Shown: piece after piece, positions 50,501 to 61,600 of the stretch
Layout: each line of letters starts with the position of its first letter
Position numbering within the stretch: the first letter of the stretch is position 1
NCBI RefSeq assembly: GCF_051020765.1
Contig: NC_134934.1
Span: 12,352,001-12,416,000, forward strand
Direction: 5' to 3'
Length of the DNA stretch: 64,000 bases
Origin: Lasioglossum baleicum
Taxonomy: Eukaryota > Arthropoda > Insecta > Hymenoptera > Halictidae
Notes under the pieces: generated by a model
Databases searched by the model: none
Told to the model about the DNA's origin: nothing
What the model saw: only the letters and a program-made list of their open reading frames with translations
Translations under genes and position numbers: made by a program

Positions 50501-53500
50501 AACATTCAGGAAATCTTAAAAACAAATTGGAAGCGACGCAAGCGTTAAGTGGAATTAATTTTTTGTTGATGATTCTCAACGAGAATCCAATTATGTAATT
50601 CGACTGAAGAGGCGAATTAAATTAAACTCGAAATTGTGACATTGCGTTATTCGCGTTGCCATATTGATTTAATGATCGCATCTCCGCGGTGAGATTGAAA
50701 ACTTAATTACTGGATTCTTGACCGTTAACCGCTCGGTCTCAGAAGCCTGTTACATGGCCGAAAGCGAGCATAAACTATCAACTGTGATTACTTCTCGTAC
50801 AACATGTATAAAATTGAAATAAAAAGCTAAACCATAAGCCAAACTGTTAAGGGGATTATAAATATTAAGTAGGTTATTTTGCACAGACAGACACAGATAT
50901 ACGGAGAAAAAGATATTTTCTTGAAATATCCAACCGTAAAGCAGTGTATTCGATCAAAAAATGTATTCAAAAGCACCTTGGCGTTTGCTCAGCCTTATGG
51001 CTCCCATAAACACAATTACAGACTCCTTAATAAGGAGAAATGGCCCTATCACGGCCAGACAGTAATGGCGCACGATTAACCTTCGCTGTTTCTGACGTTC
51101 GCGTAAATGACAAATGTTTTCTTCGTTGTTCAGCTTGTATACTAATTATCTTTGCATTTGCGTTGCAAAACAAATATTTATGCCCAAGTTAAATTCTATT
51201 GTAGATTCGACTATACCTCGAATGACACGCAGTGAGAGATAAAATCTCAGAATGCCAAATGCCGAATTATAAATTTTAACCCAGACCTATCTCTACATGA
51301 GACATCGCATGCCGAGAGATTCGCATGATTCAACTATTTTTATCGTTTTCTTTCAGGGTTAAATTACGTCAACGTCAGACCTTCGCTCCGAGTAGATTAA
51401 ACAGAAAACGAACGTCTTTGAATTTCTTATCAATCTCATTAAAGGGAAACCGTGCCGATCCGTACCGTTCACTTACACTTATTGCCATTCCTGCATAGAC
51501 GGTAACAGCATTATTCTTAGCAGTGAACGTTTAAATAAATAGTAATGACGCGATCAATTGATGAATCCATTCATTATTACTCACGAATATATTTTCATTC
51601 GATCGGCCGACTACGCAGCCGGCTTTTTATTTATGTACTCGCCGACCGAGTGCAATGATTATTTTAATTATAGCGTCTGGATAAAAGGTATTGTGTAACG
51701 AATAAAGGATCAAGAACTAATTGCTCTTTTTCAAGCAATCGACCAGTGCAGCCTGCATTTCAATACCAAATAGCATTTCTGTCCGTGTGGGCAATTAACC
51801 TCTCTTTTTCATCTTTTTACTTGGTTCGGCGAAAATACGGTTTTCCTTTTAAAAAATACAATAAAACCATTTCCCATTTCTACACCTCTCAAAAATTATA
51901 ATAAAAATAGGATAGTATAACGATAAAATAAAATCTTCTAGTTTACTTTAGTTAGTATACACGTGTTGCAAGAGAATAAAATTTACAGGCATCGCGTTAA
52001 TTCATAATACGAGCGTGTCCCCGAAGATTTTCCCGCGCCTCTCTGATTAGGAGCGTAACTGAATCCATTAATTCATGGCCGATGCGCTTAAATTATTAGG
52101 AACGTAATAACGCACGTATAAATGTGTAACGGTGCAACACAAGCTGCGACTGACGTGCATGTAACTTTATAGCATAATGCCATTACCTATTGCATTCCTG
52201 TGTGTAGGAAGTCTCTCGTGTAACCTTTACCCAACATGCGGCGAATCAGTTGTATCGAGCGTGCTCGCGAATATTTCGGTAGCTGAACTTTAAAATATCT
52301 GAACCTCTAAATCATTGTGATTAAATTCTGCCACGATAGTTGAAACCAATAAATTCTTGATTGTACACGTAAATGAAATGTCACGAAAACTTCAATCAGA
52401 TTTCCTGTTCTCGTAAAAATACAGTCGATCCTAATTCTTGCGAATTATATCATAATTTGTTCAAGAAGATGCACAGTACCAAGAGGCAACTACTTTTCAA
52501 CAAATGCACCGCACTCGCATTATTTATTCCGCCGGCTGCATACGATTCTGCGGTTACGTATCCTTCTATATTTTCATTTCTCTAATCGCGGTCGCCTTAT
52601 TTAAATTTCATCGCTTACGTATAAATTAAAGTTCTATGTAATCGGCTCGCTGTCTCGTCAGCGTTTCTTGCGGAAACGAACACGAACAAAACAAACACGC
52701 GTTCTGGTTAATTTAATACTACAGAATCGAACGTTTCCGTCGATAATGCGATTTTCAACGTAAACAATGAAATCGCAGTCGTCGTGTGAAATAATCACGA
52801 CGCGAATTTACAATACATCATGCTCGACAACGTGTGATACCTACAGTCACTTAAGGAAGTGGTCGTGCATTTTACAGTGGAGTGTCACTGTCAAATTCGT
52901 TTCATGCTCAACCGAGCAATTATTACATAATATCGTATCTAGTATTGATAAACAATCATTATTAACCTACATGTGAAATATGTACTCTTCCAATTACACG
53001 AAGTCAGTCTACTGTCCTTGCAAGAAAAGGTGCTCTCGTAGACGAACATTTTGGCGAGCGACTGTACGTATAAGTTATACATATACATATTTACCGTACA
53101 GATGACATTGTATCGCGAAATAAATTCTACACTTCCGTGTTCCGATATCTCGCATATGTAACGCCGAAGCCACGTGACCGACCAGCGTAGGCGACGAAAA
53201 TCCGATTTTTATTAACGCGTCCGAGGTTCTGACCAAAGCTTATTTAGCTTAGAACTATTTACAGTTCTATAGTTATTGATTGGATACTCAGATCAGTTTT
53301 TATTGTCTTGGAAAAATCACGAGAACGTAAGTATTTGTTGAAATACGCAACATCTGACGTAATATACGCAAGAAAGAATTAATTAATTTAATAATTACGT
53401 GCACAGGTATAGAGTATGCTCTAGCTATGAGTTCTAGTATGGTCTAAGAGCATAGTGAGTTTAGTACTTCTAAATTAGAAAAGTTCAAATGAGTCATTTG

Positions 53501-56459
53501 ACCTGTTTGGAGCCCTAGCGTTAAGTAACCGGTAAACAAAGTGTTAATTATTCCGACAAATTCGACGATTCATTCTACGTGTTTCTCGGGCGTGATAACG
53601 AACAGGATAACCAAGGTGTGTGTGTCCGTTGACCTACGATAAGAAATGCAACCCACAGGTCGGTTTTCATTCCGTCGATCCATAGAAAGCGTCGGACTCT
53701 GACGTGATTTACGGAACAGGCAGTTAAAAAGCGCTTACGGTTGGAGAGCGCGGTTTTGACGTCAATTCCTCAAAAAAGAATGAAAAAGTTTTCCAGTATT
53801 TACCAGAATCGACTATCTGCGATCGTTGATGACGGGTACACCGACCGTCAAACCGCTGACGTTGCCAGGCGATTCACATTCTTATCGATAGCGTGAGTGT
53901 AAGAAAAAAAAATGAAACGTGGAGAAAAATTGTATACATATGCATAATTTCTATGAATGGTCGATCATGCTACTATGAATCGTCAATTTAGGCAATGAGG
54001 CCCAGAGGCTTCTCGATCGTCATAGAACGCGAAATAGATCGCGACGAAGTGGCTCGTGATCGCGCATGAAATCTTATCAAAACTGTGCTCGGAGGCGACG
54101 CGGGGGTGGAGGACAGAGACGAGGTCCGGTGTCTCCGAGCCAAGCAACGGTGCATCACCTCCGTCACGTAACCGTATTCCATTTTCTCCCGGTCGCAATT
54201 TACAGGAGCATCTCATTAAAACGACGCACCGTGTTTCGCGAGTGCATCGACGTTCGAATCAAAAATCGCGACCTCCTCTTCATACGAAATTTATTCAACA
54301 TTCTCGCTTTACTACCAGCACCCCAAGTTGATTACTAATTTTTGACCAAGTTCAGAAATTTATTTTTGTTATGCTACGAGACTGCAGATTTTCCAGCAAA
54401 ATAAAAATTGTCTCTCTGCATCACTAATGATGAATTTCAATATTCTAGTTTTGGTTAATCAGTAGTTGATTACTAAATTGTGATTTTTTATTTCCTCAGA
54501 TTGTTCTGTAGAAAGCAGAATGAGTAAACAATTTCATTCGCCTATTGGAGGATTCTTCCAAGTCAAAATAAATGAACAGTGATCCGCAGTGTTATTATAA
54601 ATGCATGAGAAAGACTCTGCAAAAGAAATTCGTTTTCTACTTTTTATTGGGTGTATCTACTTCAGTTTCGAAAATAAATTAGTTCCCTCAGCAATCATTC
54701 ATGTGGAGTAACTGAAGACTGTGTTTAATCTGATTAAACTTTGCATTTTATCATTTACTGAAAGTTTCTACTTTTACTTGTAATATAAGTTTCACCTGGT
54801 GCAAAAAATTATTCTATTACCTTTTTCGTGTAACATCTCAGTAATATTGTTTCCTCTCGCATTTCACATGAATTTTTAAAATTGCAATTTCTGCTTGTTT
54901 CGCGGTGAAAATCCTGTCCACGCTAACCTCCATTCCTTCAGCGCGATTAAAACAATACATAGTGCGTAGGGCCTTCGCGACAATAACCACAACTTCGTAT
55001 TGATACAAAATTTTTTCTTTATTATTGTTTTACAATTAATTACTAGACTACTTAGATTTCTGAAAAACGGAATGAGTGGACAAGTTCTTTTTGTTCGCTA
55101 AGAAACTCCTTCGAGTCGAAATAAAATAAAAATTTTATCAATTTTGCTTAAATGAATAATGCATATGCCATAAATGCATACAGCTCCGCTGCCTGTTAAT
55201 TGCATGTTACGTGATTTATGAAACATGGAATCATATGTATCCGTTATGCAAAGTCAGAATCAGTGTCAGAACATGTGTCGTTGTTTGTGTCTGATGATTC
55301 CTCAGAACGTGATTCATATTTGCTGCAAACTTGTTCATGTTCAGGTTCACACAGACCTTTGTTAATAAATTCATTTGACTAATACATGTTGATTACCAAT
55401 TTAATTGTGTCACTGCAAACTTTTGAAACGTTCTTCCAGTCTGGGTGACAATAGATTCGGGCATCGTAGTTACAGAGTTCAATAGGCTTTCATATCTTCG
55501 TCGAATTGAATGGGTTTTCCCTGTACATCTCTACTGGTCGTCTACTTTTCTGTGGTTTTAACTCTTGACTCCTCTCTAGTATACAGTGTTCTTGAATATC
55601 TCATATCTCTTCATGACGCACTTCCAAGGCTAAGATAACTTTCTGATTGGTGCTATGTCTTTTGAAATAATATCTGTTTCACGTTTTAATAGCTCGGGCA
55701 TGTTATACCGAATTGGATTTCGTTTGTTCAGTAGACAGTTCTTATTTCGTGCAATAATTTAACCCTCATCCGTTCCTCATTTCACGAACTGAATCTGCCC
55801 CACAGTGATAATAAACTTACTTCCGGAAAACTGTGTCAAATTGACACGAGGGAGGAATGCGGATTCAGGAATTTGTTACTTTTCTGAGCTGTCGAAATAA
55901 TTTCTAAAATATTATCTGGATCGTGCATTATTTCATACTTTATACGATCTTAGCTTTAAACTTTAAACCGTCTTTTTAATTACTATTTTCCTCATTTTAT
56001 TTTTATGCGAAACACAAATTTTATGTTGCCCGTTGCGTAGTCAACCGGCCGTACACCGCATGCTTCCACCGCATTTCCTTCAACAATTACATTAATATAT
56101 ACCCTCAAAATAAAAAAAAAAAAACACAAAAATTCTCAACTAGTAAAGCCTCAAAATTATTCACCCATACAGATTTCCTACTCAAGGAGCCTACAAAACT
56201 CGCGTAAAAAAAGGTATGGCGGTACTTCGAAACACTTTAATCTTCAAATCTCGTATACCAACCACGTAATGGAAAGGATAAAACAAAATTGCTCGAAATA
56301 ACTGAAAAATGGCGTACCAACAATCAGGATACCACAGCGTTAAAAGCTCGGCATGAAAGTTCAGGCTAAGGAAACAACCCGGGATACATTTGTCAAAGGT
56401 TATAGGTAACGTTACGAGCTGCGTTTCGTACCTAACATTTCCCGGGAGGTGGTTTCCGA
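47591..56459. other. No gene recognised
   Basis: Contains an ATTACA-rich stretch at 49836-50360, GC-rich patches at about 49080-49620 and 53990-54300, and a half-copy of the TAGACTGCGGAT family near 54376. No supported exon before the Sik2 promoter. Confidence 0.55.
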
Positions 56460-56603
56460 GATCTTACACGTGGAATATTTGATTTTCGTCCATTGAATCG
56501 AAACACTGTGGTACGACGGATCGAATAGTGTCGGCTGGCTGTTGCTAGTATTGTGGAGCCGGTCGCGAGGGGAACGGGGAATCGTTCGAACGACGTAACA
56601 GAA

Positions 56604-56624
56604 AAGAAGAAGAAGAAGAAGAAG
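56604..56624 (+). repeat. (AAG)n microsatellite
   Basis: Seven AAG-type units in the Sik2 promoter region. Confidence 0.85.
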
Positions 56625-56789
56625 CAGCCGCAGAAACAGAAAAAGAGGGAGAGGGAGAAAGAGAGAGAGAGATAGTGGTCGGCCGCAGTCGGTCGGTGTA
56701 CGGTTCGACCACGTGGTGGCACACTGGCTATTTGCCTTGCAATTACACCCAGAAAACAATTAACGATGAGACGATAGTAGCGCATACGT

Positions 56790-56797
56790 TGACGTCA
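56790..56797 (+). promoter_or_regulatory. Full cAMP response element in the Sik2 promoter
   Basis: Perfect palindromic TGACGTCA, the CREB/ATF consensus, in the GC-rich region about 500 bp before the first donor. Confidence 0.5.
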
Positions 56798-56911
56798 ATT
56801 CTCGAAGATAACGTGCGCGCGCGTTCGCGTCCGACGCTTCGTGGTGACGCGTGCTGGTGGTGGAGGTGCGACATCGACTGCGGGGTGGGAGGAAAGAACC
56901 GACGAGGGAAG

Positions 56912-56932
56912 GGTGGTGGTGGTGGTGGTGGT
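56912..56932 (+). repeat. (GGT)n microsatellite
   Basis: Seven GGT units upstream of the Sik2 leader. Confidence 0.9.
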
Positions 56933-56999
56933 AGCGGTGATGTTCGCTAAGAATGGCTGAGACATAGACGAGGGGGTGGAGAGGGAACGGGGGGAGGGG

Positions 57000-57294
57000 A
57001 CGGGGCCGGCGACTCTGGCGTAGGCAGGGGGGTAGCAACATGGCTGTCGGTCAGTCGGTATCGAACCGTCGCGTTACGCGAAGCTCCTACGACTCGCGCG
57101 GTAGGAACGCCGCCGCTCCGGGACGAGACACGGAATCTCGTGAACGTGAAGGACGACTTCTCACCGATGGCACGGGCTCCCCGACCTTACGCACCCGTCG
57201 AGGTCGGTAGCGACAACGCGTTTCCCTCGGTTCAGAAACGGTTCTGCCGGTCCGGAACGTGCAGCCCCCGGTAATTCGGGCCAGGATCGAACGT
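57000..57294 (+). other. Sik2: 5' UTR exon of Sik2, 5' limit unresolved
   Basis: A GC-rich transcribed leader is inferred because a consensus donor ACGT|GTAAGT at 57294/57295 can join the acceptor TTACAG at 58468, just before the start codon. The transcription start is not visible; it probably lies between about 56.6 and 57.0 kb. The exon contains an upstream ORF at 57040-57210. Confidence 0.55.
57040..57210 (+). CDS. Upstream ORF in the Sik2 leader, 56 codons
   Basis: Starts at ATG 57040 in the context CAACATGG (A at -3, G at +4) and ends at TAG 57208-57210. The peptide begins MAVGQSVSNRRVTRSS and is Arg/Ser-rich; I recognise no domain. It ends before the first donor, so it would be translated from the leader and could limit initiation at the kinase ATG. 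It may be a regulatory uORF or chance in GC-rich DNA. Confidence 0.35.
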   Translation: MAVGQSVSNRRVTRSSYDSRGRNAAAPGRDTESREREGRLLTDGTGSPTLRTRRGR

Positions 57295-57599
57295 GTAAGT
57301 AGCCGAGTAACTTGTCAAACAACGTTACCCGTGCGGTGCTCCCCTGCTTGCTTCCGTATCCGTGTCCGTGGATTGTTCGTCACCAAGGACGATCATCGAC
57401 CGCATCGGCCGTTCTCTCGGACCTTTCCAACATTTTTCTCTCTCTCTCGTTCCATGTTCTCTTTCTTTCACTGTCTCTTTTCTTCTTCTCCTCTCTCTCT
57501 GTCTCCCTCGTTCTCTTTCTCCTTTTATCGTCTTATCGAAGACTATCGACGAGTATCGATCCTGGACCCGTCGATGAGCAAGAGGTCGTTGTCGATCCG

Positions 57600-57607
57600 T
57601 GACGTCA
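57600..57607 (+). promoter_or_regulatory. Full CRE in Sik2 intron 1
   Basis: Perfect TGACGTCA about 305 bp after the intron 1 donor, part of a three-site group. Confidence 0.4.
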
Positions 57608-58013
57608 GTCGAGAATACCTATTGTACTTGTTGCAGGAAGCTTTTACACTTTTGCGAAGAAGCTTCTCCCTCCCCCCTGTCTTTCTCTCGCGCGGAGGTT
57701 TGCCCGCAAGCGTTCGGCACTTTTACCCCCGGAACAATGTCGTCGCTTTTTCCATGCATGGATCGCGTATTATCGTGAGACGATGGCATTTTAATTTCGG
57801 AGCATGTCAATTTTCGATCGGATCCGGACGAACTGATGCGTTTCGGATGGTAAACAGTGAACGACCTGTTTTATTGGTGGCAACGATTGCAATCAAAACG
57901 ACGTCGGCTTGTTCCAATCGCCGCGACGATTGTATACGGCTCGTTTCGAGCAATTTCTTTCTGCTGGATGACCGTTCGTTATTTGCAATGTTAATCGAAA
58001 TAATTCAAGTAGT

Positions 58014-58021
58014 TGACGTCA
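58014..58021 (+). promoter_or_regulatory. Full CRE in Sik2 intron 1, distal copy
   Basis: Perfect TGACGTCA about 450 bp before the acceptor of the first coding exon. Confidence 0.4.
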
Positions 58022-58536
58022 AGGGGAAATATGATGTGAACGGTGTATGGAAACTTGGGAAATAAGAATATTTTCTCTGATCATACGAGGAATATATTTC
58101 CTCCGTCCGTACTTTCATTGGAACTGTGATGCTTGTTTATAATTAAATATTTTGAAACAATGTCATTGATCTCGTAACAGAATTGCGATACTTATTTTTT
58201 AACTTAGAACGACTTGAAATAAAACGAAATAGTGTTGTATTTAAAATACATCAGTTGAAAATTTTACATGAGTCTTGTGTTAGTCAAATACTCCCTCTTG
58301 TCAGGTAGCTGATTCAATTATGCATTCGTGACAATGTTACACAATAGAATACAACAGTGGTTAATATAAATCATTCCGCAGCAAGAAAAATGGTTTTAAA
58401 GCTAGAAGCTAATTTTGTTTAATTGTAGACATTTTTAACTTATCTCTTCCTTTGTATATCAATTACAGGCATTTTTAAGCTACAATAAAAAAACAATCAT
58501 TCAGAGGCTGGTGAGAGGACAATTTTTACCAAAAAA

Positions 58537-58662
58537 ATGGATTCTGGAGTGGGACAAAGCAAGATCCAAATTCGTGTCGGATTTTATGACATTGAAGGCA
58601 CCATCGGCAAAGGGAACTTTGCTGTGGTGAAATTAGCTAGACATCGTATCACTAAGACAGAG
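58537..58662 (+). CDS. Sik2: Sik2 coding exon 1: N-terminus and Gly-rich loop
   Basis: Codes residues 1-42 and holds the nucleotide-binding loop (GKGNFAVVK). The exon is preceded by acceptor TTACAG at 58463-58468, so it carries about 68 nt of 5' UTR before the ATG. The ATG context is AAAAAATGG, with A at -3 and G at +4. An in-frame TAA 17 codons upstream on the same exon excludes a longer N-terminus. Donor is GAG|GTAAAT, phase 0. Confidence 0.92.
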
Positions 58663-61600
58663 GTAAATATAATCAATATGCATACTATCAAAGGTATCCT
58701 AACTGAAAATTGAATAAAAATAATTTAACGTTATGTCTCTTTTTAGGTAGCCATTAAAATAATTGATAAATCACAATTGGATCCCACGAATCTTGAAAAA
58801 GTTTATAGAGAAGTAGAAATAATGAAGCAACTGGAACACCCACATATTGTCAAATTATATCAAGTTATGGAAACAACAAATATGATATATATGGTAGGCT
58901 TGTATAGAAGACATTTTAAATAGATTTATAGAATTTAAAAAACGGAGTATAATAGCATACCTTTCTTAGGTGTGCGAATATGCGAGCAAAGGTGAAATAT
59001 TTGACTATATTGCACGATACGGACGAATGGGAGAACCCAGAGCTCGTGCAACGTTTGCTCAAATACTCTCTGCGGTTGAATACTGCCACGCGACGGGTGT
59101 AGCGCATCGTGATCTCAAAGCTGAAAATTTACTCTTGGACGCTCAGATGAACGTAAAAATCGCTGACTTCGGATTTAGCAATAGATTCTCGCCCGGCGAA
59201 AGATTAAGCACGTGGTGTGGTAGCCCCCCTTACGCGGCACCTGAAGTCTTTCGAGGGAAACATTATGCTGGCCCTGAAATTGATGTGTGGGTAAGCACTT
59301 TTACAAATTCGTCTGACGCACAATAACCGACGTAAATACTTTAACGTGCTTTTTCTTTGTTTTTACAGAGTTTAGGTGTAGTACTGTATGTATTAGTATG
59401 CGGAGCACTGCCCTTTGATGGTTCTACCCTTCAGTCTTTGAGAGACCGTGTTCTCAGTGGAAGATTTAGAATTCCATACTTCATGAGCACAGGTACGTTC
59501 TTCCCCACGTAACTATAGATTTCTTTGTTTAGTATAGAAAATACATGTTAAATTCTCGTTCCAGATTGTGAAAGTTTAATTCGCAAAATGTTGGTTTTGG
59601 AACCATCAAAACGATACACCATTCCACAAATAAAGCGACATCGCTGGATGGCAGGATCTGCAGACACTATTTGTTCAATGATCATAACAAGACCATCCTC
59701 GTCCATCCAAGAACCAAATGAGCAAATACTGCGACTTATGCACGGCTTAGGCATAGATATTACACGGACCAGAGAGGTATTTTCTATGTCTGCAATGTGT
59801 ATCCACGTGTTAGCAAGTTTAAACAAGAAAATGTATTTTAAGATAACATGTTTTCTCTTTCACCAGTCTTTAAGGAAGAGCAGTTATGATCATCACGCTG
59901 CCATTTATTTCTTGCTACTGGAGAGGCTGAAGCAACATCGTATTAGTAGCTCGACAAACAATAGTTGCTGGCCTAGTGTAGCAAGAACAAAGGAGGACAA
60001 ATTCAAATCAAGGTATGTGGCAAATAAATTCTTTTATTGCACTTTATCGTTTCCTACCTTTTATTATTTGAATTAACGTTGATGTAACTTTGTTGTACAA
60101 CTTCCAATCCTGCCAGTCAGAAATAGTTTCGAAAACGAACAAAAAAGAGAGATAGAACTGAATTTTAATCGTATCATTTCTGTTTCCAGCGATAGCTTAG
60201 TGGGACGTTGATCTTTAGTGTCGGTGACGCATATTTGGAGATTTAATCGGGACAGGTCGGATTGGAAACACTTCGGTGTCGCTTTAGTTTTGGTAAATCC
60301 CCATTTTCTTTTATTGCTTTCTGTTTTTCTGTTTTACATTAAGATTTCATTTCACGCAACTGAATTTATAATTGCCTTTTGTTTATATTTAATGTTTCCT
60401 ACCTGCTTCGTTGTACTTGAATTCATGAAATTGTATACGCAGTCTTAAACATTTCTCAAAAGTATTATAGTGATTAACACGTCAAGCAAGATAAAGCAAG
60501 AGTGTTATAAATCTTCATAAGTGGATATGTACCATTTGCGCGCTAAACAATCGTAATATCCGTGTTATTCGATATTCGTAACATGTGTTACATTTTCGTT
60601 GTCTAGAACAAGGGAAGATGCGACTCGAGGTGGCAAAAGGTTTAGTTCGACTAGCTCTTCGACCGACGAAGGATGCTGCAGCGCGGAAGGTGACCTGGAA
60701 GAGGGTCCGAGCGGCGATGAACTGAGAGAAGCTCAGATCAAGCTCGAAGAACATAGACTAGGCCTAGATCATGATATCAGTCAACGAATTGACAGTCAGA
60801 TAGTCAATCGACGATTAAGTGATTATCAACACCATTTTGATACTCCACTTATGGATCCTATTGATCCTCCTAGTCGAACAACATTGTTCATTGCCGGCGG
60901 TAGTGGTAGTTCGTCGTCCGAACTTTTTGAATCCAGTTTTGATTCTGGTTGCCCGCCAGATTACTCCGGGGCAAACTCGTTCACGAGCAGTTTGCCGTCC
61001 TGCACTCCCCCGCCAACTTTGAGTCCATCACCAATAACCGGCAGAATATCCAGAGTGTCTCAAGGTCGCAGAGCCTCTGATGGTGGACCCAGACTACTAT
61101 TCTGTCAGCAAGGTGGCGGAGACAGACCGACTAAGCAGCGAAGTATTCAAGGTATGTCAATTGTCTATTACAGTAAAATTCCGATAATCTGGAATGCTAG
61201 GGACCTCAGCAGTACCGAATTATTGGACCATATCTATAATGAGGTTGAAATTAGAATTTTATAAATCTAAAAAGGAAAAATTGTAATTGTTGTCTATCTT
61301 CGTAGATTCGGGCAAAGCAAGGGGTCATTTGGACCTTGTTCATTTAAGACCGCCGTCTACACCACCTGAGAATCAACAATTCAAACTTCGCGGTGACTTC
61401 AGTACGCAATTGCAGTTGTTAGTGCAACAGCGAATGTTGCAACAAAAACGAAACCTCTATCATAGACACAGAGGCGGTGGAAGTCCGACACCAATCTCTG
61501 TGTCGACGAGCGCCGCAGGCAGGCGTACTGACCATGTACCGAGACAGGATAGTTATAAACTAGCTCAGAGGACTCAAATCTTACCACCGTTATCTCAGGG

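Larger units (their letters stand above)
56460..56999 (+). promoter_or_regulatory. Sik2: GC-rich promoter region of Sik2
   Basis: The GC-rich, CpG-rich block just upstream of the leader exon carries two CACGTG E-boxes (56467-56472 and 56710-56715), a full CRE (TGACGTCA, 56790-56797), an (AAG)n run at 56604-56624 and a (GGT)n run at 56912-56932. No TATA box was identified. The promoter role is inferred from position and composition. Confidence 0.5.
57295..58468 (+). other. Sik2 intron 1 in the 5' UTR
   Basis: Bounded by GTAAGT and a pyrimidine-rich acceptor (TATCTCTTCC...TTACAG). The first part has a CT-rich stretch at about 57423-57520. It contains two perfect CREs (57600-57607 and 58014-58021) and the open frame discussed in the findings. 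Confidence 0.5.

Noticed and set aside
56412..56785. Minus-strand frames of about 115 codons rich in Phe, Leu and Ser
   Set aside because: They are shadows of the purine-rich (AAG)n and (GA)n promoter sequence; no start context or domain.
59548..59826. Minus-strand frame across Sik2 exon 5
   Set aside because: Antisense shadow of a well-supported coding exon.
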